From the NCBI RefSeq assembly GCF_021730395.1, contig NC_069367.1, forward strand, positions 14,506,501-14,570,500: a DNA stretch of 64,000 nucleotides, written 5' to 3'. The notes under the pieces were generated by a model. The model was given only the letters and a program-made list of their open reading frames with translations. It ran no database searches and was not told the DNA's origin. The position numbers and the translations under genes are program-made. This DNA is from Mercenaria mercenaria. Taxonomy: Eukaryota > Mollusca > Bivalvia > Venerida > Veneridae. Positions within the stretch are counted from its first letter, which is position 1, and each line of letters opens with the position of its first letter. Below, piece by piece: positions 22,201 to 35,400 of the stretch.

Positions 22201-25200
22201 CATCCCAGTAAACAAAATTTGGATGTGATATTAACAAGATATCTGTAAAAGAAAATGTATATGCTTCGTTATGTTTGAACTGCCTCTGTTTAACTTTAAA
22301 ACACAGTTTAATATTTCCCTAATTTAAAACAAAATATTTGATACTGAATAGAGATCTAACTTTTTTATCAAAGATACACGCAGTTCGTTTTGATTATTTG
22401 CAAGAAGTTCTAAAATAACAATTTGATCGCACAGTTCTTATAATAACATTTTTGTCATGAGTATCAGAAAATCAAAATATTATCAGCATATCTATCTCTC
22501 CAACTTCTAAACAGAACAGCCAAAAGAAACCCACTTGAATTTACTTGTAATTAACCTTCCAATAGAACTACAGTTTTTGTCCTTAAATCCATATAAAACA
22601 TATAGTCTAGTTGATTCATTTTGATTTTTACCGCCAGAAAATTAAGTTTAAGCTATTACTTTAGGTGCTTATTGAAATTTTGGTCTCCAATTTGAAGGAC
22701 GTCAGATCGCGCGTGCGATCTCGCGGAAAGGGACATCTTTGATATTACTGTACAATAAATTATTTCTTTTTAATATAAACGTTTTTTTATTCTATACAAA
22801 ATATGTAGTGAATGTAAATACTGTTAGTTTAGTAACTGTATTTTCAGCTACGAGCATTCTACTTCTTCTCTTTGGCATAGCTAACAAACGTAAGTAAAAA
22901 ATTATCATTTATTATTTATTGATTAATGGCAAGCGCCGTGTTGCTTTATTTTTACAGAGATAATTATAAAACTTAACTATATACAACAATTTACTGTGGT
23001 AATCTGACAGTCAATGCATAGGATTCATATTTCTGTTCTGCATTTTTTCACCCTGTCATGCGTCTTTTTCGAATTTTTATATTCATTTATTTATTTCATG
23101 ACACAATTTGCTTTGCTGTAGTGTGCTAATAACTATAACAACGGGTTTGCTGTTCTCACTTAAAGAACAAACATCAGTTATAAACACATCAGTTTCTTTT
23201 GTTTATCGTACATGTATAAGTAATTATATTATAAAAAAAATGTCTTCTCTTTATTTTTCAATTTAAAGAGGTCTTCAGTTTACTGTGCTACTCCTGCAAA
23301 GATGTTTTGTCCAACGAGGCGTGCTTCAACATCAGCAAATGTCCATCTGCTGAGGTATCCTTTTAAGCTGCATGTATACCCATGTTTTATGGGTTGTTTT
23401 ACATGGATGATGTCGTAAAATAAATAAAAATTATGGTTGGAATAAAAGTAAAGATACTTCATGTATATGATAAAAATATGCCGTACTTTCAAAATGTAGT
23501 ATCAATAGTTTCTAAGATGTTTAAAAAATTTTGATGAACTATTTATTCTAATTTTTAGAAGCAAATTTTGTAGTACATTATGACATTATTTGAGTAACAC
23601 TTAATTATTTCTATGCAGCTATGCTATGGCAGAGCTGACGGTTTTCTAACAGGGGATGTTAAACACACTACTGGATGTACAAAGGAAATGGTAAGTTACA
23701 CGATAATTTAGAATACTGAATTTGATTTGAATGAATTGACTTTATGTAAAGATTTTCGGTATATTTATACGTTTTGCATATGCATGGTCATTCAAGTTTC
23801 AAGTTTATTTAACAAATTCTCAGTTTCTATTTAAGGTGGTTAGTCAGATCTTGGTCGAGTAATGGGTTTGTTCGAAAGATAATAGGTAAAGGTAGATATC
23901 TTGGAAGCACAGAGCACCAAAACACAGCCTCATAGCCACGTGTTTGCAAATTAGGTCCACAACAAAAAGAAGCTGTAACGGCAAAATATTACAGACGGGT
24001 AGCTTCAAAAATCCAACAAGTACATTTAATTTTAGGCAAAGTATAGATAGAGGGGGAGGAAAGGGGAAAGGGGGTGGGGGAGTTTGAAGGGAAAGGAGAA
24101 CAAGGATGAATATACAAAGGGAATGCTAGGTTCCTTAATTACAGTTACACTACAACGTAAACCACTATAGCGCAGATATTTATGTACTAAAGATCAACAC
24201 ACAAAACCACACCCAACTAACTAACAAGTAAGATACAACAATACTGTAGGGCACCGCCTTAGACACACAAGCACACAAACCCACACACAAAAGCAGGAAA
24301 AAGCAATCGTGTACCGCCTTAGGATTCCGGCAACCAAAAAAGCGAGCACGAAAACTAATTAATATTAAAAGGGAAGGGGGATGCCAAAACAAGGGAGCGC
24401 AAATGCAAGGGGAAAGTAGGGGGGGGGGGGGGGGGGGGGGGGGCGATAGGGGGAGTGAGGAAGAGGATAAAATGCTAACAGCAAACAAGACAACTTACGT
24501 AACACAAAATAAAAGACCTATCAGTAACCTATATAACGGAAACTGGGGGTTGTGAGGTTAAACGCGTTAAACGCGTTTAGGGCATGCCAACCTTGCATAT
24601 ACCGTATTTTCAACAAGTTAGATAACACAAATTGAATGTAAATAAAATTCCCACTGAGAAAGGCTCTAACATTAGCGAACAAATACCTGATCATATCAAA
24701 TAAAGCATAAATTTAAGGTAATCTAAGGTATAATTCACCAATGTACTCAACAACTTGTCTGAAGTCAGAGCACCAAGCGCCAAATTTTTAAAGGCACGAT
24801 TAAGAAAGCTGCAAGACAAATTCTACTCCTTCCGTCCGTTTTATGTAGGATTTAGGAGAAAAGTGTCATGGAGTCTTACACTTTATTAGTCATCGCATCA
24901 TCAAAAGGAAACTACAGGTCAATTATACGTTGTCATGTTAGATTTTCATTCAACAAAACCTATATATGGATATTATACATAATTACATTATTCCTCTTTG
25001 CCTACTTTTTGGCACTTTAAGATTTGACAATTCAGCTCAGATCTTAATTAAAACAAAACTGCCAGAAAAAGCCATTTCAGAGAGGCAACAGAAATCTTTA
25101 AGTAGAACTTTCCAATTTTCTGATCGAAAGATGGTTTCGTTGTGTACAGGCTCACATACAGCTATATGCTAACCAATCTTACCCTCATAGCATTGTCTTG

Positions 25201-28021
25201 ACCAGCATTAAAGTTCCATAAGGCTCTATTTTTTGTTTGTAAAAACATAGATAAAATAGCTCTCCAAATAAATGTTATGCATAATCAAATGATAAGACAA
25301 GCGCTATTTTTAACATGCGTGGAACAATCTTGTTTATATTTGGCATGAATGTTAACCTCGGTGAGACGGAGTGTCATGATAAAAAACATCAGTTTACTAT
25401 CTTAAAGGTTAGAGTCACAGTTGGAGGTCAATGGTATGTCTGATCTTTTCATAACTTTGATAAGTATGTAGCAATCTTTTTCTTCTTTGATGTAAATGTT
25501 CACCTCGGTGAGACGGAGTGTTCTGCGCAAACCTTGGGTCCCTATTTTAAAGGTAAAGGTTACACTGTGGGGTCAATGGTCATTTTAGAGCTTGTCCTGG
25601 CTGTTTGTTTGCCATGCATAAAGCATTTTGTTTGTATTTGGCATAAATGTTTGCTTCAATGAGACAGAGTATCGCGTGCATCTCCCAGACCACTGCCTCA
25701 AAGGCCAAGGTCAAACTTAGAGGACAAATGTCAAAACTCGGTGCAGTTTTTCTTGTCCGGGATGTGATTGAGGGTTTCTTAAATGTTTGCCCCAATAAGA
25801 CAGTCTGTTAGGCGTTAGTACTACTTGAAAGGTCAAGGTCACAGTTAGGACTCAAAGGTCAAAAGTTGATATAGTTTCTCTTGTCTGGGTTTAGCCATGG
25901 AAGATGGTGTTCTGAAATAACTTGGCAGAAATGTTTGTCGCAATCAGTCTTTTTGACAGATGGCGGGCTAGACATGTTGCTCGTGGGCATCTAGCTTCTC
26001 TTTGGCTTGCATATTCAACCTACTGTTCTGTTCATTATACCCAAACATGTTTGGGTTGAAGGGGGGGGGGGGCTATATAGGAGTCAGTTTTGTCCCGTCC
26101 CGTCGCGTCGCGTCCCGGCCCGTCCCGGCCCGTCCCGTCCCGAAATCTATTATCTCAGTTACTACTATATGGATTTGATTCAGATGTATCACCTTATCAC
26201 CTTATCACTCACATCATGTGGCACAAGGTGCATAACTCTGACACCAACTTTTCATGAATTATGCCCCCTTTTACTTAGAATTTAAGGTTAATTTTGATGC
26301 ATTTTCACTATGTCTCAGTTATTTCTAAATGGGTTTGATTCAAACTTAAAATAGATGTTCCACGTTATCACCACCATCATGTGACACAAGGTGCATAACT
26401 CTGACACCAATTTTTCATGAATTATGCCCACTTTAAATTAGAATTTAAGGTTAATTTTGATGCATTTTCACTATATCTCACTTATAACTAAACGGATTTG
26501 ATTCAAACTTAAAATAGATGTTCCACCTTATCACCCACATCATGTGACACAAGGTGCATAACTCTGACAACAATTTTTCATGAATCATGGCCCCTTTTAC
26601 TTAGAATTTAAGACTAATTTTGATGCATTTTCACTATATATCATTCTTATTGGCTTAGAGCCAAAGGGAAGTAACCTTTTAAAACTTTTGTACTAAGTTA
26701 CTTCCCCTTAAATTCTTAAATTTTAGAAATTCTATATTTAGATCTTCAATATTTTAGGTATTTTTCTTTCTTTCTTTTTGATTATTAGTCCTGTGTAAAA
26801 AGTAAAAACATTTTTCTGTGTGGTAAGACACTTTTTTTTTGTATTCATTTTTAGTGTATCTCTTATATTAGAGATTTTTATATTTACCTCATCCCTCATC
26901 CTGGGCACATATACTAGTATTACTTATATGTGCCGAGGAAGCCCAAAAGGAAGTACTCCAAAGACGAGTAAAATTTTGTTTTAAGTATTAATTTTTTTTT
27001 TACGTTTTATATTATTCTAAGTATTTTTGAAAATTCTCTTGGTTGATGGTTGCCACTCTTCTGTGACAAGACCGTATGGTGGGGGTATAAGTCACTCCTG
27101 TGACAGTTCTAGTTTAAATCAGGTTTCCAACTGAAAGGATCTGTTTATCTAAAAATACAAGAATAAATAATCAATATAAATATCAGGCTTCATGAGCTTA
27201 CCGTATCTCTGGATCCACTTTTGTGACTGACAAAAAAATGTTATAAAATAATGGATTGCGGATAGAAACATGTATCAATGTTCGTAATTTTAACTAATGC
27301 AGCGTTCAGATATTCAGTTTTAAATTTACAGAATCCTGTTAAAGCAAATGGTTCTGGTGCAACCACATTTTGCAGTCATGCATGTCACGAAAACCTCTGC
27401 AACTTCGAAGAATGTGTAAAAGGTACCCTTTTTGAAATTTTAACAATGAAACACATGCCTTAACCTAGATTAAGATTTTGCAGGCCTTTGATGGATAAAA
27501 AAATGTTCTCGAATACAAGTAAATATTTCTTATCATTTTGCACGTTTTGGCGTAATTCAAATGACAAATGCATGAATCTGAATCAGTAAAAGGAAAGAAG
27601 TGAAAACTTTTGTTTCAGGTTCTGGAAATCTAATTAGAGGTCCACGTTGTTTGTCATGCGACTATGTTGAATCCCCAGACGATTGTACAAATGTCACTGA
27701 ATGTTCTAAGGACGAGGTGCTGGATACAATTAATGATAAAACGACTGTATTTTAAAATTAAAGGTAATATGTAACTGTTACAATAGAAATTCATTGTAAA
27801 AAAAATCAAATGAGGAGAGTTAAACTATCATACTTGCAAATGGTGTTTAACTCAGTTTAAACTTGATAATGTTTGAAATTTTCATAAGGTGTTGTTTTAC
27901 AAATGTAGCCAGAAACAAATGAGATCATGTTTATACTTCCAAATATTTGAAGGTGTGCTATGTCCACAAGTTTCAAGCCTTCAGCCAAACACGATATCGC
28001 CTCGGATGCATGGGTAAACAG
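21557..28021 (+). CDS. secreted Ly6/uPAR (LU, three-finger) protein, two LU domains, 3' end not found
   Basis: Seven exons join in phase: 21557-21563, 22848-22889, 23269-23354, 23619-23690, 27332-27422, 27619-27716 and 27953-28021. The start gives MFATSILLLLFGIANKQVFS, a short signal peptide. LU domain 1 spans three exons: LLCYSCKDVLSNEACFNISK CPSAE, LCYGRADG...GCTKEM, then FCSHACHENLCN, the usual C-terminal CxxxC...LCN end. LU domain 2 begins RCLSCDYVESPDDCTNVTEC and continues VCYVHKF...RLGCMGKQ, but its third exon is not seen. Such proteins are extracellular, often GPI-anchored or secreted, and fold on disulfides. The ligand is unknown. The missing exon should lie in the blurred sequence after 28.07 kb. 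Confidence 0.8.
22085..22197. repeat. GGTA/GACA and (GA)n microsatellite
   Basis: 'taggtaggtaggtag' runs into about 15 GA repeats (22165-22197). It gives a poly-Leu/Ser frame on the minus strand that is not a gene. Confidence 0.85.
22848..22889 (+). CDS. LU gene exon 2 (signal peptide core)
   Basis: Acceptor TTTTCAG and donor C|GTAAGT. Encodes ATSILLLLFGIANK, the hydrophobic core of the signal peptide. Phase 1 in and out. Confidence 0.65.
23269..23354 (+). CDS. LU gene exon 3 (first LU domain, part A)
   Basis: Reads QVFSLLCYSCKDVLSNEACF then NISKCPSAE, with donor GAG|GTATCC. LLCYSC is the classic first strand of Ly6 domains, and four of the domain's cysteines are here. NIS is a possible N-glycosylation site. 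Confidence 0.85.
23619..23690 (+). CDS. LU gene exon 4 (first LU domain, part B)
   Basis: 24 codons in phase 0 between TATGCAG and ATG|GTAAGT. Encodes LCYGRADGFLTGDVKHTTGC then TKEM, the middle fingers with the CY and GC pair. Confidence 0.85.
23860..23960. repeat. dispersed repeat, copy 1 (partner at 52615-52690)
   Basis: 'aaagataataggtaaaggta' followed by 'gatatcttggaagcacagag' and 'caccaaa' matches 52622 onward with few changes. In this copy it precedes a purine-rich tract. Confidence 0.6.
24020..24460. repeat. purine-rich tract ending in a 24-base G run
   Basis: 'gggggaggaaaggggaaagg' type sequence at 24050-24100 and an unbroken G run at about 24419-24443. The length of the G run is unlikely to be exact. 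The 24180-24488 frame on the minus strand contains a poly-Pro artefact. Confidence 0.75.
25320..25960. repeat. tandem array, about five units of about 145 bp
   Basis: 'aaatgttnaccncggtgagacggagtgt'-like landmarks recur at about 25347, 25493, 25645, 25779 and 25928, alternating with 'aggtcaaggtcac'-like sequence. It sits in LU intron 4. Confidence 0.7.
26085..26142. repeat. CGTCCC/CGGCC GC-rich minisatellite
   Basis: 'cccgtcccgtcgcgtcgcgt' then 'cccggcccgtcccggcccgt': repeated 5-10 bp GC-rich units in otherwise AT-rich DNA. The 26007-26285 frame is derived from it. Confidence 0.8.
26145..26640. repeat. tandem array, three units of about 160 bp
   Basis: 'caaggtgcataactctgaca' occurs at about 26225, 26387 and 26547, with 'ttttcatgaattatgccc' and 'ttgatgcattttcactat' following each time. 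The units are highly alike. From 26640 to 27110 a further dispersed element ends in 'gtataagtcactcctgtgac'. Confidence 0.75.
27332..27422 (+). CDS. LU gene exon 5 (first LU domain, part C)
   Basis: Starts after TTTACAG. Encodes NPVKANGSGATTFCSHACHE, then NLCNFEECVK, ending phase 1 at a GTACCC donor. FCSHACHENLCN closes the LU fold; the common CC pair is replaced by CSHAC. The preceding intron is 3.6 kb and repeat-filled. Confidence 0.85.
27619..27716 (+). CDS. LU gene exon 6 (second LU domain, part A)
   Basis: Acceptor TTTCAG, phase 1 in and 0 out, like exon 3. Encodes GSGNLIRGPRCLSCDYVESP then DDCTNVTECSKDE. The GTGCTG donor is weak. If unspliced, the frame would run on to a stop at 27755. 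Confidence 0.75.
27953..28021 (+). CDS. LU gene exon 7 (second LU domain, part B)
   Basis: 23 codons in phase 0 with a GTAAAC donor. Encodes VCYVHKFQAFSQTRYRLGCM then GKQ, parallel to exon 4 (CY at the start, GC near the end). Confidence 0.75.
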
Positions 28022-31000
28022 GTAAACATCTCCTTCACAAGTTTTCCTCTTTGTCTATTTGACTTATATGAAAATATATTTTTTTTTATATATGTGTGTT
28101 TTTTTTTCGTTTTTTATCTACTTTCCTTCATACAACTAAGACATTAAAGAAATTGAAGAACCGTACATCTCACGTTCTGTTTTTTTGGAAATTAAATATA
28201 AAAAAAAGATACATTTTAATCCCTAAAAAAGACATTTTCTGATGTTTCTTGTTTCTTGCAGAATACCAATATTAGAAACTATTTTTCGGGGGTCTAAAAT
28301 AGGATAAAAAATAAACTAAAATGCAAGGAGAATATAATACATAGTAAAATATCATTTAGGGAAATTTTTATGAAGTATAAAATTCCACCCTTTCTTTTTG
28401 TGTTTTATATTTTTTTTTACATTTACATTGCAACATAAAGACAGTTTTTTGGGTTTTAAGCAATGGCTAGGACCTGTGTGATCACTGTCTTCTGTCAGAC
28501 ATAAATAAGGAAAAATACTACTCCAAATTTAACCTTAAACCGTTATTTGGGGGGAAAGGTGAATGTAACGACCTTAATGAATCGGTCATGAGGCACACAC
28601 AAAAAAATATAACCAAAGATGAAAATTTAAAGAAATTTCGTAACCAATTCGAACTGTTTTTACAGGCCCAATTTTCTTTGACCTTTCCCAAGCTTGTTCG
28701 GAAGTTTTGTTCAAACGATCCTAAAACAAAAAAAAACGATAAAATATTTTGGATAGCAAGCTTAATTTTATAATTCAATGACTTTGCATAAATCCATTTT
28801 TAAATTTTATCATTGAAAAATTACCATTTCAGTGGCTAATCAATTAAAACGCAAAGGCTTATTGCAATACAAAAACAAAGAAAAAACTGCTTTCCAAACT
28901 AGTCACGTATTAAAGAACATAGTTTTAGACAGGTTTTCTAAAAGAATTTGCCTACCATTTTTTAAGTAAAATCAAAAGTAATTACTCGTGTAAATAAAAT
29001 AATTACAAAACACACACACAAAACGAGTGCCAAAATTTGAAGCAGTAATGCGTTTTCCCTATTTTCACTCTTAACAAAAATTTTTTTTCCCCGAATTTAA
29101 CTCTTTTCCCCTTTTAATTGTTTTTAAAAATTTCATGCTTTTTCTCTCGTCAAAAAACCTGAATGGCTCAATTTGAGCAAAACGAGATAATACAAGGGCT
29201 TTAAAATAAAGATAAAAAAGATAACGTCCAAAACAGTTCCTTATATAATTTTCCTTTTAATCAATTTGCAAGTGTAAGCACAAGTTTTTATAAGATTTTA
29301 GTTTTATATGAATGTTCATAATTCTACAACCAAAGCGTTTCCAATAAATGGAGCCCCCGGGGGTCCTGGTGGGTTTTGATTTCCACTTCTCATCAACCAA
29401 AACAAAAGGCCAAAACTAGCCCAACGATGCGGTGGCCATTGGGACCCGAAAAAAGGAATTCAACCCATTATGTTCCTTAATGAGAAGTGTTGTTTCATAA
29501 AAGTAAGCATCAAACCGTGTACATTCTTAAAATATGAAAGAGTTTGAAAAAAAGGAACAACGCAGTGACAATTAAATTCCCCAAATGAATTAAAATTATT
29601 TTAGATTTTGGTACATTTAGGGGACTCAAATGAAAAAAAAAAAACAATCACTTGCCCAAAATCTAAAACAGTCATTGACAAAAATAGTATGGTTATTCAT
29701 TAATTTTCACTTTTTCCATTTGCTATTTTTTTTTACATTCATAAAACTTTCTAATCAGCAGAGACTTTTTGCGTTCTTTCGGGGGTAGAATCTTTAGATC
29801 AAAATTTAAAAAATTTCAGAAAAACATTTTGAAAATAAGAGAAACGAAATACTTCGAATAACTCCCCTCAGTATGCGTAAAAGATTTAAAACTATTGTTA
29901 TAAAAGAAAGGGGGTCATGAAAACGTGAAAGGGGAAAATAAACATACTTTGCCATCGTTTAGATATAGAAATAGTTTTTGATTTACTATAAGTTTTTTTT
30001 TTCACTCTTAAAAACAAAAACAAAGTAGTTCGTCATGGCAAAGGGGTTTTTCTTTTTCCCACAACGACCTTTTTTTTTTTAAAATACCATTACTCACCAT
30101 GACGGACGCAGTATTAAATGAGACAAATGATGCGTTGGTACTCTATACAGATAGTATAATTAAAAAAATTAGGAATTTAATACCTATGTGAAATCTTCTT
30201 GGAAGGTAAACCTTTTAAATTGTAAATTTTTATTTTTAAAAATATGTTTAAACCTTTTTTTTTTAGAAAAATTTTTTATTGAGGGGGAAAAAAAAACTTT
30301 TGGTCATTTTTTTCTTTTTTTTTTTTACTTTTAAAAGTTGTAAAGCAATTCCTGCTTTAGTATTAGTATCTATTAGATTGTCATGGAAATTTATATAAAG
30401 GAGAAAAAAAAGACTAAAATTAAGACAAAATATTTTGCGAATTTCATTATAAACGGGGCGGTTTATTTTGCTTCGTTCTTTGGCTCGCAAAGGATCGCAA
30501 GATTTGAAAACGATAAAAACACCTTCTATATTAACCTATATTTCTATACAGAGGTATCAGTTAGTGCCATGTTTACACTTGATTGTGCGTCTCCAGGGGT
30601 AGAACTTTATCTCCCTTTACGATTTCATCTCCGTCAATTAATAACTTCATCTCCGTCTTTTAAAAGGAGGGAAAATTTGTATCTTTCAGTAAAAATTTCC
30701 CTTTTAATATTTTTTCAGATTCTAGTAACTTTTTAATAACTTTCTGATTTTAATTTAACCCCTTTTTTTAAAAAAAAAATCATAATTTTTGGGAAACATA
30801 TTTAGAGAACTTTCTTTTTAAAATAACGTATATTTTGTAGTGATTTTTTTTTTATTACTTTTTCGTTTTTATGACATATTTTCCATGGTTCAACATTAAT
30901 TGTCAAATTATTGTAAAATCTTTTGTTTTTTTTTTTTCAACTTGTTTTTTGTTTTAACGTTTTATCATTTTACAGATTGACAAAGCGTATTATCTTTAAA

Positions 31001-31909
31001 TTGTGGCTCAAAAAAGGAAAAAAAAAAAGGACTTATATGTTTTGCGTATATAAGTTTTCCAACCCAAACACATCAGTTTTTCCCAAAACTTTTTTGGAAA
31101 AATTAGAAAAGAAACCATCGCATCAAGCACAAAATAGTCACTCTGTCTGTCTGAGTCTTTTAAAGAACCAAGGGAAAAGGAAAAACCCAAATAGGGCCCC
31201 CCTAGCCCCGATTGCACAGAACTCCTTATATATACAAGCATATCTCTCTTACTTTCCATGCGTATTTCACATTTGATAACTTTAACGTCGCCGTAGTGCT
31301 TTTGTATTTTGTTTTTTTTATTATACATATAAAGCAACCACTGTGTTACATGTCAAGCAGAACTAAGTTGAAAAACGCAACAAACTTGAAATGATAACAA
31401 CATTTATTCAAAGAAATTTACAAAGTTCACATTATACAATACAAGAAACAAAGTTCTAATTTATAATATCAAACAAATGAGTAAAATCTTATGGTGTTGT
31501 ACCTTTAATATGGTTCTATTAAGTTTAATTAACAATTTACACTTGTATGAAAACTATAATGAAATACCATAGTAATAATTGGTTCATATAGAATTTTATT
31601 TCATTCTACAAAAAATTTAAGCTGTACTAGTTATAACCAGATCAGAAAAAAAAATCCTTTCATGAAATAAAATTTTGTAGAGCTTTTCCCAACTTCTAAA
31701 CATAAAAAATAGGGGTTCCAAAATTTCATTTGCGTAGCAAAAGTCTGTGCATAGAATAATCAAAGTACTGAAAGTACAGAAAGGCTGGCTACATTTAAGC
31801 CCATTATACTGTGTGCTCCCGAAAATTTATGTTGGGATTCGTTTAATCATATTTTTCGACAAAGAAGTAATTGTTGGGACTTTTGATTGCCGAGAACCAT
31901 TGTATACGA

Positions 31910-32430
31910 ACTGAATCTATTTTTTACGACCAGAATTGGGTTTTACGAGGGGGAACCCATATTTTTATGACGTGAACGTAGGTTTTAATCAAAAACTTGG
32001 TTTCTCGAAAAAAACAATGATTTTTTGGTCTTTATCCATGTTCACCACGTAACCTATGTTACGGTTGTAAACCCAGTTCACGGTCGTAAACCAAAAGTTC
32101 CGACGTTAACATATTCCACGTTCGAAAGTTTGGGTTTTACACCCGAAAACCCTGGTTTTCTTCCGAAACATGGGTTTCCCAGCTCGTGAACTTAAAATAA
32201 GGGCCAAAATTCAAATTCAATTGAAAAACCTATTGAAACCGGGGTTTACGGGCGTTTTTTCGTCCGAAAATATGGAAATGTTAGAAAAACCTTTTTTAAA
32301 CGCTCAAAAAACCCTTTGTTTATCTTAATTTTTAATTCTACTTTTTTTAACCGAAAACCCGGGTTCGTTTTTAGGGAAAATTGGCGTGCCAAAACCGTTT
32401 ATTAGTTTTTTACGAACGAATTAAAAAACC
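31910..32430. repeat. blurred short tandem repeat around GTAAACC/GGTTTAC words
   Basis: Words such as 'gtaacctatgttac', 'gtaaacccagttcac', 'gtcgtaaacc' and 'cgttcgaaagtttgggtttt' recur every 20-25 bases in both orientations. It looks like a degraded array of a short palindromic unit. It is absent from copy 2 of the duplication. Confidence 0.45.
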
Positions 32431-35400
32431 TTGAGGGTATAAATCAAAAAAATAAAAAGGTAGCAAACACAACATCTATATTTCGATAAAATCCCCCCCC
32501 CACCACACATTGTTTGAATGTATAACATTGAAAAAATGGGGCGTTTTTCTTGTCGGTAGGGGGAAATTTTTTGGGGCCGAACCCCGCTTTTTAAACCGGG
32601 ACTGTTAATATTAATGTCTAGTCATTTTGCTTCCTTAAACGATGGTTGGAAAATTTGACGTACCCTATAAGCTTTTTTTTAAAAGGTTTTCCCAATTCCC
32701 CCATAGATCTTAACTAATTTTTTCAGGAGGGCGTGGGTTCAAACCCTACAGGACCAAATTTTGTTCATTATTTTTCTTTTTCGGGGGAAGATAAACTGTT
32801 TTTTTTAAGACATATTACTTTTATCTGTCTACAAAAGCGGAAATGTTTATTTATTAGCCTCTTTTATCTTTCTTGTTGTTTCCAAAAAATTTGACCTGAA
32901 GGTATTGAGACATCTTTAAAAAAATATTAAATACTTTGAAAAAGGTTTTTGTTTTTGCATTTTTTTTACAAAGTTTTGAAAAAATGTAGGTAGGTGGGTT
33001 TTACTTCGCCCTAGGGTTCTTTTGAAGTTAGAGAAAGGCCATAATTTTCAAAAGTTGGAGCAAATTCTTTCCTTTAAACCCCTTGACTCGGGCTCCCCAG
33101 AAAAATTGTTATCGCCAAATTTTATTTTGTGTTTTTAATTGTTACGCCAATATTTTGGGGGTTTCTTTAAAAAAATTTTGGTAAAGAATTTCCGTGATGT
33201 TTTGCACAAGGGTTATCCTTTGAAATTTGTCTTTTTTCAGTTTGAGGAAAAAAAAGACAAAAACCTTATACAAATTAACAAAAAAAAAACAAACAAAAAA
33301 ACAACAACGACAGGGGAAAAAAGTCTTTAAAGATGAATCACAGTGCGAAAAAATTTTTAACTTCAAAACTGTTCAAGTTAGTGAAAGGGTAAACATACCA
33401 ATAGGGGTCCCATTTTAATATAACCTGAAAAAAAAAGTTGAAAACGGTGTTTAAAAAAAAACTCGCTACACTAAAAAACCCCCCCCGTAAAAAAATTGGT
33501 GAAAAGCGTTTTTTACAGATATTTTTCAGTATTCGTCAAAATTTAAAAAAAACAATTTAATAAAAAAAAGCCAAAAAAACGGGTAAATGTGGTCATTTGT
33601 TTCTTACACGTTACGGGGCAACAGGGCAGCTTCGCCCCTTATCCAAAGCAAAGACAAAAGAAATTTTTCTTAAAAATTTAAGCCCTAAATAAAAGATATG
33701 AAAAAACCAATCACTATAATTTTCATTTAAATTTGATTTTCTTTTTTCTTATTTCCACTTATGTCAGGCGTCGAAAAATCCAGTATAACTTTCGACGTTT
33801 GTTCTCGGAACCAGCGTTTTTTTTCTTAGCCCTTAAGACCGAGGCATAATCTTAATGAAGGGGTCAACTAGTTAGTTCCATTCATAGGATTTTTCATTCT
33901 GGAGGCGAATTAATTTACCATCATTAGAATTTTTCCAATGTTACTTTCAATAACCGTTAAAAAAAAAAACATTTTTATAACATTTTTGCGAAAAGTAGAT
34001 CTTTAAAAACGGGAAAGTTTAAAAATCTTTATAAAACTCAGGGAAAAATTTTTTTGGGCGGACTTTTTTAATTGCGCATGAATTCGCATAAATTATATTT
34101 TTGTTTGCAGTCCAGCCCTTTTAAACTTTACAGAAACTCGATATATTTTTAAAATATCGGGCAAATTTCCCCACCAAAAAACAAGTAATACTCCCGGGGA
34201 ATGTTGATTTGTGACGAAGGTATATTTTCAAAAGATTTTTAAATTTTCAAATATACACAAGTTATGATAAAGGACGTGCCATAAATTTTGTTTTCACTGA
34301 CGTATTTAAATTAAAACAAGAAAACCAAAAAAAATTTGCATTGCCACTCCCTACATGATCTACTTTTATTTAAACTTTCACAATTTCATATTGTTTTTGG
34401 GAATTAATGAATTTTAAAACAATTAAAGGACAATAAATCTGCAGCTGCTGAAGAAACCGTGACGAACACTAAACACCACCACCCTATTATGATCAATATT
34501 TCTGGTAAATATCATAAAAGTCAATCAATGGTTTATTTAATGGGGGAAATTTTTTTGTTGTTAAAAATTTAAATATTACGAATGATCCTTCTGATGCCCA
34601 CCGCCCTAATGATCAAAATTGGTTAAGGTTCATAAAGATCATAAATGGGTTTCAAAGCGCGGGGATATAATGCCTTTTGTGAGCAAATGCCCTTTGCTTT
34701 CAAAAGTTTTTGAGGTTTTGGGGGTTCGGGAAAATGCTTTTAATTATAGGTTTCAATTTTTTCACGACGCAGCCGTTTTTTCGACAACGGCGGGATGGCG
34801 ACCCCAAATCTATATTCATCAGCTTTCGGGGGGTGATAACGCGGAAAATTTTCTATAGTACCGAAAGTTCTAAAAATTTTTGATATTGTAAAAAAATAGC
34901 AGGGGGATAACCAAATGCAATAAACAACCATATAAACAACCAAGCTAAATAGACTCACAAAAAAAGAAACCCACCAATAAAACAACAAAAGGGGGTATAA
35001 ATAATACAAGCTTTTATACATGCCCTTTATTGTCCCAAAAATTTTTTTATCCGCCACGTTTTTAAATGATATTGAAGTTTCAACGAGAGAGTGCATCTGG
35101 ACATATTTCCATAATGTCCTATGACGACGCGTTTTTGATTATTTGGAGCTTGATATTAAATAGCGCATAAAAAATGGAAGAACCTAATTTTCCCCTTGGT
35201 GTTTTAAAAATTTCCCCACCCACCCTCTTACGCACCCCGATATGGATGGTGATATTTGACAATTTTTTTAGTCAAATCCTCCAGAATGAATGAGGCAAGT
35301 AAGTACTTCAAACCATTAACCAACATTTCAAAATAAAAAATCTTAATTCGGGAAATTTCTGTCAAGAAGCGCACCTTGTGTCAATCATTGGTGCATGTTG

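Noticed and set aside
30383-31337. Overlapping 117- and 109-aa frames on both strands
   Set aside because: They lie in the blurred stretch, where frames are not reliable, and no domain is recognised.
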